Made by a program: the position numbers and the translations under genes. Shown in pieces: positions 1 to 9,732 of a stretch of DNA of 64,000 bases. The notes below the pieces were generated by a model. It had not been told where the DNA came from. It saw only the letters and a program-made list of their open reading frames with translations, and searched no databases. The DNA comes from Aedes albopictus (Eukaryota; Arthropoda; Insecta; Diptera; Culicidae): positions 362,145,238-362,209,237 of the forward strand of contig NC_085138.1 in assembly GCF_035046485.1 (NCBI RefSeq), in the 5' to 3' direction. The first letter of the stretch is position 1. Every line of letters begins with the position of its first letter.

Positions 1-312
1 TGGTCAAGTAATGATTCCGCTTCAAAATTACTTGTGCAGTTCGCAGATGGCAAGTAAGGAAAAAAGTGTAACACTCGTAACGCCTCCCGTGCGAATCAAA
101 TGGAGCTGTCTCTTTTCCTTGCGGAAAAATAGTCTGCGCTATTATTCCGTAAGGAAAAGTAACGTTTCTCCCCATACTGGAGCAGTTGTCAAAATTACTT
201 AGGGAAAAAGGTGGAATTTTACTAGAGCGCTCTACTTGGCAACAAGAAACTAAGCTTAAGCCAGGGTGAAACAATCGGCCCTATGTGTCCAACATGCAAA
301 CAAAAGTATTCA
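1..312. other. Intergenic, no gene seen
   Basis: AT-rich DNA with no coding signal. A 63-codon open frame exists at 11-202 but has no recognisable motif and no splice context, so I treat it as chance. Nothing else supported. Confidence 0.5.
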
Positions 313-531
313 TAGGGTATTGGTTCCCTTCTTAAGCATGTGGCTCCCATTTTCATCCTACGAAAAACAAAGGATTGAAGCGCTGTTTGTTTTGTTTGGT
401 ATTTTTGTATTTTTTGTTAGAAGTGAGCACCCATGAAAACAAAAAGAACGGAATCAATCGGTGCCGTAATCGCTTGTTTTCGAATAGGATGAATATGGGA
501 GCGTGAGATTAATGATGGAACACATACCCTA
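313..531. mobile_element. TAGGGTA-ended MITE, copy 1
   Basis: A 219-bp non-coding element. It begins TAGGGTATTGGTTCC and ends GGAACACATACCCTA, giving imperfect 15-bp terminal inverted repeats. A second copy in the same orientation lies at 20051-20266; the two share the interior words AACAAAGGATT, AACAAAAAGAAC and AATCAATCGGTGCCGTA. The ends include TA, which suggests TA target duplication and a Tc1/mariner-type origin, but no transposase is present. Family name not recognised. Confidence 0.75.
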
Positions 532-756
532 GGATGAATTTTCACTTTTTAGTAAAACATCGAGCCCTGCAAAATCAGAGCACAATATACATAAAAGTTC
601 TTATTATATTCGAAGAGTTATAAGTATTTCTGCTTAACTAGCTCAAAACAAGTTAATTTACAGTTAACATGAACGTTAAAAAATACGCGTGATTAAGTCA
701 CCACATTTGTTTAATGATTTCCCAATCGAAGCATCTTTCGTGGCGGGATGCTAACA

Positions 757-830
757 TAAGGCTGAATTTCAAAAGGCTGAATGCACAAAAGGCTGAACAC
801 GAAAGGCTGAAAGTAACATAAGGCTGAATT
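757..830 (+). repeat. Left terminal array of GGCTGAA repeats
   Basis: Five copies of A(A)AGGCTGAA spaced 15-20 bp apart, with variable spacers such as TTTC, TGCAC and CACG. It forms the left end of the 745-6731 element and is inverted relative to the array at 6631-6721. Confidence 0.85.
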
Positions 831-847
831 TTTGATTACAAAAAGTT

Positions 848-902
848 TCTGGCCCGAGGGAGAATCGAGCCCGTCACCCTCAGCATGACTACCCGTTCGC
901 TA
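848..902 (-). repeat. tRNA-like (SINE) remnant
   Basis: On the minus strand this reads ...GAGGGTGACGGGCTCGATTCTCCC..., a decayed RNA polymerase III B-box (GGTTCGANTCC type). The same GAGGGTGACCGGTTCGATTTCC segment lies in the second element copy at about 57600, so the SINE fragment is an ancestral part of this element family rather than a later insertion. Confidence 0.5.
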
Positions 903-992
903 ACACTAGTTTACAAAATAAAATAAAAGTCGTGAACTTCTGTCCACGACCAAAATTTTTGAAGCACAATTTAGCGCTGATTTCGAAACCGT

Positions 993-1159
993 TGTGGGGT
1001 GCAATCGAATAAAAACCGCGGCGATTACTTCGAAATAAAACTCTTTATTAATCAAACGTGTTTTACACGAGCGCGTCTTGTTTACTTCTGACAACTCTCT
1101 CTTAGGGTGGTTACGTAAAATACTATTGTCGATAGGGTGGCTCCAAATGGACCGCCACA
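993..1159 (-). repeat. 3' LTR of the gypsy element
   Basis: 167 bp starting TGTGGGGTGC and ending ACCGCCACA, matching 5147-5313 with no difference that I can see. TG...CA ends as expected for an LTR. Confidence 0.93.
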
Positions 1160-1174
1160 TGCGCCCCCCCCAGT
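1160..1174 (-). other. Polypurine tract
   Basis: On the minus strand AACTGGGGGGGGCGCA directly precedes the 3' LTR. The run of eight G residues is the likely plus-strand primer. Confidence 0.75.
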
Positions 1175-3342
1175 TACACCATGAATCGAACACGGTGTCC
1201 TGCTGGCGTTATCACTGTGTGACGATCATCTTGGGGGTAACTTGACAAATTTTGATCGCAGATGAAGGCAGGCTTCACTCGGTCGACTGATACTACCTGT
1301 TTCTTCCCGAACACCAGAATCTCAAAATATTTATCGCTTCGCTTAACAACTTCATATGGTCCTTCATAAGGCTGTTGCAGAGGTCGTTTGACTGCATCGA
1401 TTCGCACGAACACATGGCTGCAATCATTCAATTTAGGGTTCATGAAAACTCGTTCTTTCGAATGACGTGTGCCTTCAGGAGCTTTCAAATCCGAAAACAT
1501 TCGATGTAATTCCTTCGCGAATTCCGTACGGTTGACATCCTGGGCAGGCGAGTCGTAGAATTCTCCTGGGATCCTTAACTGTTGGCCAAACACGAGGTCC
1601 GCTGCCGAACATCGGGAATCCTCACGAAAGGCAGATCTTAATCCAAGTAGTACCAACGGTAGGCGGTCGTGCCAGTTTTTCGGATCGGTGCACATTAATG
1701 CCGCTTTCATCGTACGGTGGAAACGCTCCACCATTCCGTTCGATTGGGGATGATAAGCGGTGGTGTGAATGTGATGTACTCCAAGCAGGTGCGTCAGCTC
1801 TTTGAACACTTCTGACTCAAACTGACGCCCTTGGTCAGTAGTAATTGTTTCAGGTGCGCCATATCGAGAAATCCATTCGGTGTACAAAGCCATTGCTACT
1901 GTCCGAGCCGTAATATCCTGGAGTGGTATTGCTTCGGGCCAACGGGAAAATCGGTCGACAATGGTGAGCAGATAACGGTTTCCCTTGGATGGCGGTAGGG
2001 GCCCAACCAAATCAACGTGGATGTGTCGAAACCGAGCTTTGGGCTTTGCGAAACTGGAAATCGGTGCATGGGTGTGACGAAAAACCTTCGATCGTTGACA
2101 TTGCTGGCAAGATCTAACAAACTGGGCGATATCCTTGTTCATCGATGGCCAAACAAATCTGTCGGTGATGAGTTTCCTTGTGGCTCTTATTCCCGGATGT
2201 GCTAATCCATGTAGTTGATCCATTACCGCTCCTCGATGCTTTTCTGGAAGATAAGGTCGAACGGAATTACTGATGGACACATCACAGTATATCGGTGTAG
2301 TCAATGACGGAATGCGTCGCTGCTGCAGGTTAAGGGACGATTTGTTGGATCTCAATAAACCCTGTAGCTGACCGTCAGTTGCTTGATCTTTTGCTATCGA
2401 GTTGAAATCGATGCTCGCGACGACTACACTCACTCTAGACATTGCATCAGCCACTATGTTATCTTTACCGCTAATGTGGCGTATGTCAGTAGTGAACTCG
2501 GCCAAATACTGCAAGTACCTCTCTTCGTGTGGTAGACGACTGCTTGGATCTGTGGTCATAGCATATGTCAACGGAAAGTGGTCGGTAAAAATCGTAAACT
2601 GGCGTCCCTCCACCAGATGTCTGAAATATTTCACCGCGAGCTTTGCAGCCGTAAGCTCTCGCCCAAAAGTGGAGTATTTCTGTTGGCTTAGAGAAAACTT
2701 TTCGGAGAAGAATCCCAACGGTTTCCAGATTCCATCTTCAAGTTGTTGCAGAACCGCACCCGCAGCAAAGTTGGAAGCATCCACCATGAGGCCGAGGGGC
2801 TTCGAAGCGTTTGGATAATGCAACAACGTTGCATCGGCCAGCGACTTTTTGCAATTATCAAAACAGCATGCAGCCTGGTCGCTCCAAGAAATTGGCCTGG
2901 AATCGTTTTTTCGATTGTCCGGAATAAGTGCTCTTAAAGAGCGTTGGATGTCAACAGCATGTGGAATAAAACGTTTGTAAACGTTCAACAAAGCAAGAAA
3001 TCGTCGCAAATCCTTCACGGTTTTCGGAGGTTTGTAATCCAGCACCGCTTGAACACGAGCGGGGAGCGGCCGCACTCCTTCTTTGCCCACGACGTAGCCG
3101 ATAAACTCTACTTCAGGAAGAAAAAATTTGCATTTCTCGGAGTTTATGGTTAGGCCATTACTCTTTAGACGATCGAGTACCATCCTCACGTGTTGTATGT
3201 GCTCTGCTTCGTTGGCGGAAGCAATGCAAATATCGTCAATGAAAACTATGACGAAGTCAAGATCGGCAAACAACTTATTCATGAACCTTTGGAATGTTTG
3301 GCTTGCATTGCAGAGGCCGAATGGTAAATTCGAACAGTCCAA
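1174..3342 (-). pseudogene. pol: gypsy pol, part B: RT C-terminus, RNase H, integrase
   Basis: A 722-codon open frame carrying the second part of Pol. Early residues hold the RT PFGLCNA segment and the polymerase box FIDD (near residue 35). RNase H follows: [11 protein letters not shown] near 188, [10 protein letters not shown], and TDHFPL. Integrase has an HHCC zinc region (H...H, then CQQCQ, about 365-415) and a DDE core: [17 protein letters not shown] and the glutamate in [15 protein letters not shown]. The annotated ATG is not a real start: this frame continues part A (3275-4300) after a shift near 3326. It ends just before the polypurine tract. Domain order RT-RH-IN is that of Ty3/gypsy. 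Confidence 0.92.
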
Positions 3343-4300
3343 AAGGTGTTATAACGGCAGTTTTTGGTATGTCGGCCGTTTCCACAGGGATATTGTAATA
3401 TGCTCGCACGAGATCCAATGTGGTGAATATGCTCTTACCTTCGAAACGATTCAGAAGATCGTGTACATGAGGGACAGGATAACGATCCGGAACTGTTACT
3501 TTGTTGAGACGCCGGTAGTCCCCCACGAACCTCCATTCGCCGTTCTTTTTTGGAACGCAATGCAGTGCGCTCGCCCAGCTGCTGCTTGACGGTCTGCAAA
3601 TTCCTATTTCGCACATGATCCTGAATTCTTCTTTCGCTGCTTTCAATTTTTCCGGGTGCATTCTGCGAGCTTTGCATGCTACCGGTGGCCCACGCGTGAC
3701 TATGTGATGTGTCACATCATGCAAAATCTCGCGATGCGCTAGTGTCGGGATGAGGATTTCACGATAGTCGGACAAAACTTCGTGAAACGGATGATTTGCA
3801 CTGATGACAGTTATTCCATGTATGGTAGCAGTTTTCAGGCTTCCAGTACTACGAAGATGAGTAGTCCGATCGATCAGCTGACGGTGTCCCAAGTCAACGA
3901 GGAGTCCGTAATGCGCCAGCAGATCGGCGCCGATGATTGCGCTGCTAACGTCTGCTACCAGAAACCGCCAGGTGAAACGTCGTCGTAGGCCAAGATCCAC
4001 TGACAGAAACTTGTTTCCGAAGGTGTTTATTTTTGTGCCATTTGCTGCGTGCAAGGAAAAGGGAGCGATGCCTCTGCGCTTGTCCGTCTTAGTGGCAGGG
4101 ATTATGGAGACGTCCGAGCCTGTGTCCACAAGAAATTTGTATCGAGTCGTACTGTCGAGTATAGTTAGACGGCGACTTTCGAACTCACCACCCACCTGTG
4201 CCGATTCTAGTGGGCGAGTTCCTAGTTTTTTGCATGCCTGTAAGAACATGGTTCTCGGCAGTGCTCCGCTTTGCCTCCATATTTCCGGTGGTACCAGCAA
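3275..4300 (-). pseudogene. pol: gypsy pol, part A: protease and RT N-terminus
   Basis: A 341-codon frame overlapping the 3' end of gag by 79 nt, in the frame reached by a -1 shift, so Pol would be made by frameshifting. The protease shows LVDTGSDVSIIPA (about residues 56-68). RT shows VGDYRRLNKVTVPDRYP and the catalytic-region motif TTLDLVRAYYNIPV. Recognisable homology stops at TPFGLFEF (nt about 3326); the last 16 residues are out of frame. The next family residues reappear in another frame (1174-3342). The usual spacer between FEF and PFGL is missing, suggesting a small deletion. Confidence 0.9.
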
Positions 4301-5046
4301 ATCGAATCATTCGACGAGCGGGATCTGGAGAAAGATCGGCTGCGGCTCCTGTTTGGTCCACTTTTCAGTCGTCGAATTTCAGCTGTTAGCACTTCTATTT
4401 CCTCCTTCAAGGACGCCAGTTCAGCCGACTGAGTGCTTGTGGTTGGTGTTGTGCAGGTGGAGTTGACGGTGGCTTGATCCTTGGACGAAACGGTGACGGC
4501 AGCAATGTTGCTATTCGAGGAATCAATCATTTTGTCAGCCATTTCAGCTAGTTTCGGCAGGCTACCATCGCTGATCGCCAAAACTGCTCTCACGTTGGCC
4601 GGCATCCGTTGTAGGAAGAGCATCTTCATGAGATTATCATCAACATTCAGTCCAGTGGCAACTTCATTCATCCGGGCAAGCAGATGAGTCGGGCGGAAAT
4701 CTCCCAGATCACACGAGCTCAGCAGCTGCTCCAGTCGCGCTTGTGGAGACAGAGCGAATCGCGCAATCAACCGGTCCTTGATCGCTTTATACTTATCAGC
4801 GGCCGGTGGGTTCGAGACGAGGTCCGACACATGACAAATAACGCTCTGGTCTATTTTGGCGATTATGTGCCAGAATTTCGTGTCGTCTTTGGTGATCTGC
4901 GCCAGATTGAACTGTGCTTCTGCCTGAGCGAACCACATGTGTGGATCGCTTTTCCAAAAGTCAGGCAACTTTACGGTAACAGCAGCATTCGAGGTTGCCG
5001 CTGCGGCGACGTTCGTATCACCGAGCATAGTGAGGTTATGTGACAC
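4222..5046 (-). CDS. gag: gypsy gag with CHCC zinc knuckle
   Basis: 274 codons, intact. The N-terminal half (LPDFWKSDPHMWFAQAEAQF, then a matrix/capsid-like helical region) resembles CsRn1-type Gag. The C-terminus has an SR-rich stretch and the knuckle C-x2-H-x9-C-x3-C near residues 250-267, instead of the common CCHC. This CHCC arrangement is a hallmark of CsRn1 elements. The ATG at 5046 lies about 80 nt after the primer site, and the leader has no other long frame. Confidence 0.88.
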   Translation of the reverse strand: MSHNLTMLGDTNVAAAATSNAAVTVKLPDFWKSDPHMWFAQAEAQFNLAQITKDDTKFWHIIAKIDQSVICHVSDLVSNPPAADKYKAIKDRLIARFALSPQARLEQLLSSCDLGDFRPTHLLARMNEVATGLNVDDNLMKMLFLQRMPANVRAVLAISDGSLPKLAEMADKMIDSSNSNIAAVTVSSKDQATVNSTCTTPTTSTQSAELASLKEEIEVLTAEIRRLKSGPNRSRSRSFSRSRSSNDSICWYHRKYGGKAEHCREPCSYRHAKN

Positions 5047-5127
5047 CTTCCGTTGTTTCCGCTGAAATTTCGGAATACGGTCGAAAACCGGGCTAACCGT
5101 AAAGCATCCACGAAGTACGGAACCACG

Positions 5128-5143
5128 CGCGTCGGGGTCACCA
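5128..5143 (-). other. Primer-binding site, tRNA-Trp type
   Basis: On the minus strand TGGTGACCCCGACGCG begins 3 nt after the 5' LTR. It is complementary to the 3' end of insect tRNA-Trp (..CGTCGGGGTCACCA), the primer used by the CsRn1 group. Confidence 0.85.
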
Positions 5144-5146
5144 ATT

Positions 5147-5313
5147 TGTGGGGTGCAATCGAATAAAAACCGCGGCGATTACTTCGAAATAAAACTCTTT
5201 ATTAATCAAACGTGTTTTACACGAGCGCGTCTTGTTTACTTCTGACAACTCTCTCTTAGGGTGGTTACGTAAAATACTATTGTCGATAGGGTGGCTCCAA
5301 ATGGACCGCCACA
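5147..5313 (-). repeat. 5' LTR of the gypsy element
   Basis: 167 bp, same as 993-1159. Followed outward by the TSD copy CCGT at 5314-5317. Confidence 0.93.
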
Positions 5314-5317
5314 CCGT

Positions 5318-6630
5318 GCTTCAAAATATTTTAAGTAGAACAGTTTTTGAGTTTTAGCCCAATATCGAGTATTACAACTTTTTAAAATATGGAATTAACT
5401 AAAATTCAAATATCTTGAGTTTTGTTCAACCAATTTTATTTTTTTTTCCATAAATTAAAAGCTGAATATAATACCATTCGATCATCTGAATGCAGGTTTT
5501 GCGTCAGATTGATGGAATTCAAGATATTGGCGAATTTTAGGGACGATCTCCTTAAATTTTAGCAATATTTCCAAAAAAATATGAAGAAATATATTTTTTT
5601 CAATAAGAAAAAAACAATTTAAAAATTCTTTCTTAACGTTGATTTAACATACCATATGTAGGCGAGTTGCAGTAAAAAATTCAGCTCAATCGGAGCATTG
5701 ATTACGAAGAATGAGATGTTTGAAGTGAGTGACTTTGCTTAAATATAGAACAAAAATCGATTTCAAACCATCAACCTTGTATGGAAAGTCGAAAAAATTT
5801 CCGCTCTACTGTAATTTTTTTTCCTTCGTATTTTCGAACTCAGGGCATGATTATACACCAAAAAAGATCATCAGCTTACCGAGTTCAAAAATGCTGTAAA
5901 CTAGTGTAATCAGTTCGGCTACATATATGAGTCCTAGTCATAGAATGTGCTTAGTGAAGAAGCTAATGATGCATACCAACTAACACACAAAATGACTGAT
6001 GGTATTTCAATCGGAGATTTTTCCTTCTTTGAGCAAGAGCTATTCGTTCGAGTCATGCTGTTATGGAGATTGGTTGCCATTACAGCTGTCAACAACTGAT
6101 CACAGATTTTTCCTTCTTTTAAATATATGCTATTCTTTGGAGAAATACTGTCATAGTTATGTAGGCGATCAACACACTCAGTTGAGCTCGGTTAATTTCC
6201 ATTCTTTTTCCGAGATCCGCACAGCCGATTGCTCGGCAACCTAAATTTAACTGAAATATCAGCAAAAACTCAATTTTATTCGTAGCAGCACCTATGGGTG
6301 CCGCTGGCATCAAACTTCAAACGTCAAGTATTTAGCCGAGATTCAGCAAATGAACTTTAACCGAGATTTGCACAGCCGATCTCGGCATTCTGTTTTAAGT
6401 GTGAATATTGCATACTGCATACAATGAACCATCAACCAATGAGCGGTAGTGTGCGTCAAACTCAAGCAAAGCCAATGCAAGTGTCAGGGCTGAGTGGTCG
6501 GCCAACTAGCAAATTTTCATAAAGATCATTATATCAGTGTACGATATGAATAATTAGAGTATTATGTCTGTTTGTCTGTGATGTTAATGTTGCCTTTAGG
6601 CTCGCCGTTTGAAAACTAGTCGAATCATTA
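5318..6630. other. Non-coding interior of the GGCTGAA element
   Basis: AT-rich sequence without a transposase frame. Two related words, CCGAGATYYGCACAGCCGAT, occur near 6213 and 6360, hinting at another decayed repeat inside. No gene supported. Confidence 0.5.
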
Positions 6631-6721
6631 TTTCAGCCTTTTGACATTTTCAGCCTTTTGTGATTCAGCCTTTCGTAATTCAGCCTTTTGTTATTTCAGC
6701 CTTTCGTGTTTCAGCCTTTTG
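6631..6721 (-). repeat. Right terminal array of GGCTGAA repeats
   Basis: Six TTCAGCCTTT units, inverted relative to 757-830, ending TTGTACGTAACCC at the element border. The order of spacers matches the left end of the copy at 57180. Confidence 0.85.
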
Positions 6722-6739
6722 TACGTAACCCTTCGTGGC

Positions 6740-7219
6740 CGTGTGATCGTCGTTTAGGTGCATCGTTACATGCAAAGTATGTGCAACTAATACCCACTAT
6801 TACATGCAAATTAGCAAATGAAGAGTATGTGCTGCAAATGGTATGAGTCACAGGTGTATGGCAAATGTATGAGTCGCACTAATGGGAAGTATTAGTTTAC
6901 CTCCATTAAATGAAAGAAATGTAGACTTTTATGATTTATGACTTTCGGCAGACTGTAGTGGGCTGGACACATGAAACGAACGCCAAACAAATTTAAACTC
7001 GTTGTCAAGACTTTGACATTCGTTTCTCTCTAAATGGTTTCAAATTTATTAATAGAAAGGGGACTTTTTCTAGCGGAGTTTAGGTTCATCAGATTTGCGA
7101 ATTTATTTTAATTTTCCCCGATGTAAGATTTTTTAACCTCCAGAATCTTAATATATACAGCTAAGGTTAACTTATAACGAAAAAATATTTTAGGTTCATG
7201 AAAGTGCGATAATAATCCT
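6740..7219. other. Intergenic, nothing recognised
   Basis: AT-rich. Contains several imperfect repeats of the words ATGCAAAT and TATGAGTC. No coding or RNA signal seen. Confidence 0.4.
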
Positions 7220-7500
7220 GTTTCAACACACCGTGTGACGCTTCTTCCTCCGGAAGACTGACATCTGCCTGTTCCGCGCCTGTCTATAACGTGTCTCATT
7301 CGCCCTCGTACGGTGTTGCATCATTCTCGCCCATGCTGCAATCTTCTCGTTTTCAACTGTTCACATTCGCCGTCGTACCAGTCGTTTCAGTGATTCGGAA
7401 TCGCGAAGCCTAGTGCTGTAGCCGAGGTACTACCTATGGCGGATCGGATGTCCCTCCAGCCATCTTCAAGTGTAGCTGCGCCAAGCTGGTCTTCCGTTGA
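7220..7500 (-). pseudogene. Non-LTR retrotransposon fragment (EN-RT linker)
   Basis: The minus-strand translation contains DGWRDIRSAI, then after a stop NDWYDGECEQLKTRRLQ and RGRMRHVIDRRGTGR. This is the basic linker between endonuclease and reverse transcriptase, comparable with RNEWFDEECR in the RTE-like copy at about 33990. Stops and missing flanks make it a small relic. Confidence 0.6.
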
Positions 7501-7576
7501 TGGAACCACTGCTATCTCATGTAGATCACATTCACATAGATCCATAATCACTGTAATATTTGAGACCCAATGTTCT

Positions 7577-7943
7577 CTAGTCTAGTCTAGTCTACACATA
7601 CACAGCCATTCATTGAAAGAATCCTGGAAAATGGTGGAATCGACTAATTCCATCATTTTTCTTGTCATTATTAATCCTTGCAGCACATCTGAGATGTATT
7701 ACAAACATTAAAGCGGCCAGGCCTACTGTGCAGTGTTGTTATTGTTATTGAAATCAAAGAACGGGGACATCTCGTACCAACCGTTCCGTATACGAAGCAT
7801 GAATAAGAAATATTAACGGTGGGAGTGAAGTTGCTAAGAAGGTTATTGTCACTCCTTGGTCCTTGGAATCCTGGGATGGGACACAGGTATTTACCCCTGA
7901 TGCCCTGGCCCTTATGCCTAGGCTTAAGCGCCTTTACTCGCTC
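7577..7943 (-). mobile_element. 5'-truncated retroposon with TAGAC-repeat tail
   Basis: A 367-bp insertion flanked by the perfect 16-bp direct repeat TGAGACCCAATGTTCT (7561-7576 and 7944-7959), a long TSD typical of target-primed reverse transcription. The 3' end on the minus strand is a pentanucleotide run (TAGAC)n, as in many non-LTR elements with microsatellite tails. No coding sequence remains, so the clade is unknown. Confidence 0.75.
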
Positions 7944-8084
7944 TGAGACCCAATGTTCTTACAGTTATTACTAGATGTATGGGTGCATGTTAATGGTACA
8001 AACAAAAGATCTAGTGAGATTGTTATGCTAGAATCGGAACTTCTTGTATCGGTGCTGCAACTTGGGTAATCAAAACAATTGTTC

Positions 8085-8131
8085 TAGATTTGTCCCGACG
8101 TTTCGACCCTATTTCGAGTCTTGTTCAAAGT
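8085..8131 (-). ncRNA. Degenerate hammerhead-like motif (possible Penelope remnant)
   Basis: The minus strand reads GACTCGAAATAGGGTCGAAACGTC. GACTC and GGGTC can pair as a five-base stem II, followed by the hammerhead 3' core CGAAAC and the GTC cleavage triplet. The 5' core CTGATGA is replaced by TTGAACA, so a catalytic ribozyme is unlikely. Penelope-like elements often carry such hammerheads in their terminal repeats. The call is tentative. Confidence 0.3.
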
Positions 8132-8756
8132 TATTAAAATTCTAATTTACCCTTTAAAGAAGGCTCAAGGTATACACGAAAGGTCCATATAAATCTAAAA
8201 TAGTCGTTTTGGTTCCTACAGACTGTAGCACCGACTCAAATAGTTCTGAATGTTCACTCGGTTTTCAGCTTCAAATGTAACAGTTTAACACTTCTAATAG
8301 CGATCATTTGCATATAAAGTTACACAAATCGCTAAACACACCAAATGTGTTGCACAATGATCCATCTTCACGCGATTTGTGAACGCCAGTTCGAATTAAG
8401 CGATAAAATCTCAATTATTTCCCGTTATCCGAACCGAATCTTCAGTTGTTGCTAACATCGACTTTTATGATTATTGCTATTGGTGCTGCCACTTCATATT
8501 GAAAATTACAATAACTCATTTGCCATGTTTGATCATCATCGATCGTGCGTCCGTGTGAAATATACTGTGTACATACACGACACGAAAACCTTATGTTTAT
8601 ACGCATAACCCCCCTGCCTTATCGTGATTACTTCCCAACTAATAGTGTTTCCCCGCTTGTTCTCTTTCTTCCCGTTGACCCACAGAATAATCACAGAACA
8701 GTACGCGCATCACACTGACTGAAACGCTGTGCCGCTGTGAGAAATCTGAATCATTA

Positions 8757-9603
8757 TTAAAACCGCAAACGATCCAGCAGCAGTAGTAGCAGCAGCAGCA
8801 GCAGCGACGCCGGTCCGCGATTTAGTTGTAGACAATTACTCATTATTCCAAGCCGATTAGCGGCACTTGGGGCGCGCGCGTGCAACGGAACCTGCTCGGA
8901 GTGGCTCGGTTTGACCTCCGCGGACAAAGAACTTCGGCCGGCTGTAAGTGACGAACCCCCCTAAGCAGGGGCCAGATATAACTCGGTCGGATCCGCGGAA
9001 AAGTTCTGCCGTCGTCGTCGAGTAATTAAAAACCGAGAAAATTCGGTAGTCGTAACAGCAGGTTAACGATTTCTGTGATTATCAATAAAATCATCACATC
9101 AGTACCATCATCATCAACGCTCACAGTCAGTGGTTGGTAGTTTGACCAGTGGTGGAGTGTGTTCAGTAGGACAAGCGAGGAGCCAGACCGGGGCAAGTGC
9201 ACAGCAAGTGGCCAAGTGAGAGAAGCATAATTAAACAAAGTAGATTGGCAATAAAAAAATAAGGCGAGCAAGTGTCGACGGGTAAATGTGTCGAGAAGAA
9301 ACCTCCATCAGCTGAAGAGATTGGCCCCCGAAGTGTGTGAGTACAAGTACGTGTGCGCGCGCGATCGTTTGTGTGTTGGCTTGTTGGATTTCGGTGAAAT
9401 TTTTCGAAGAGAAAAGAAGCAAAAAAAAACTAGTAACCTCGTTTAGGAAGGCGCGCCCAATTCTCGCCGCCAAGTACTGGAGTACCGGACGGACCGACTA
9501 GGTACTTCACACGTGAGAAGTTATTGCTTCGAGAGTAAGTAGATAGCGGAGAAACGGTGCATCCAGCAGTAGCAGCAGCATCAGCAGCAGCCGGCAGTGG
9601 AAG
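8757..9603 (+). other. Probable 5' UTR / promoter-proximal exon of the fusilli-like gene
   Basis: GC-richer than the surroundings, with CAG/CAA-type runs at 8776-8801 and 9565-9591 and CpG-rich words such as GGCGCGCGCG. This composition is common in mosquito 5' leaders. The transcription start is not resolved. Initiator-like TCAGT words occur at 9127-9131 and 9163-9167 but no convincing TATA or DPE accompanies them. A stop in frame with the coding exon (TAG, 9544-9546) supports the downstream ATG as the start. Confidence 0.5.
9127..9167 (+). promoter_or_regulatory. Two initiator-like TCAGT words
   Basis: TCAGT at 9127-9131 and 9163-9167 match the arthropod initiator core. No good DPE or TATA box at the correct distance, so these are only candidates. 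Confidence 0.2.
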
Positions 9604-9732
9604 ATGTTAGTTCCGGGACATGTGGTGTCACTGTATGTGGCGACGTGCGGCTATAACGGTGCGGCACTTGGCTCCGACGAGAAGGAGATTGTTCTGCTAA
9701 TTTACGTAATCATCGATGTGCAAACGAATAAT
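9604..9732 (+). CDS. fus: First coding exon of fusilli/ESRP-like splicing regulator
   Basis: ATG at 9604 opens 43 codons ending exactly at a phase-0 donor, AAT|GTAAGT. The peptide has [20 protein letters not shown] followed by [15 protein letters not shown]. It aligns well with the N-terminus of human ESRP1 (VVLFGITAGATGAKLGSD and EKELILLFWKVVDL). In this family the segment begins an exonuclease-like N-terminal domain, followed by three RRMs in later exons that are not in this window. Fusilli/ESRP proteins bind RNA in the nucleus and control alternative splicing in epithelia. The start is supported by an in-frame stop at 9544 and a purine at -3. Identification rests on one short exon. Confidence 0.8.

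Larger units (their letters stand above)
993..5313 (-). mobile_element. Ty3/gypsy LTR retrotransposon, CsRn1 clade
   Basis: A 4,321-bp element on the minus strand with 167-bp LTRs (TGTGG...CCACA) that look identical by eye, and a 4-bp target duplication CCGT (989-992 and 5314-5317). Order on the minus strand: 5' LTR, tRNA-Trp-type primer site, gag, protease-RT-RNase H-integrase, G-rich polypurine tract, 3' LTR. The tRNA-Trp primer site and the CHCC Gag knuckle both point to the CsRn1 lineage. A frameshift within RT makes this copy non-autonomous. Identical LTRs argue for a recent insertion. It sits inside the 745-6731 TIR element. Confidence 0.93.
745..6731. mobile_element. TIR element with GGCTGAA-repeat ends, interrupted by an LTR element
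   Basis: The outer ends read GGGATGCTAACATAAGGCTG on the left and, reverse complemented, GGGTTACGTACAAAAGGCTG on the right. Both continue into arrays of AAGGCTGAA units. The flanks carry the 8-bp direct repeat TTCGTGGC (737-744 and 6732-6739), a target-site duplication. Without the nested LTR element (993-5313 plus 4 bp) the unit is about 1.66 kb and non-coding. A second, 0.78-kb copy is at 57180-57956 in opposite orientation. An 8-bp TSD is typical of hAT, P or Merlin-type transposases, but no transposase is visible, so the superfamily is open. Confidence 0.8.

Noticed and set aside
757..830. Regularly spaced GGCTGAA repeats resembling a CRISPR array
   Set aside because: Units are under 10 bp, spacers vary in length, and the array is mirrored at the other end of a transposon with a TSD. 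The context is eukaryotic.
3128..3589. 153-codon plus-strand frame over the gypsy pol gene
   Set aside because: Antisense shadow of the clearly conserved reverse transcriptase on the minus strand.
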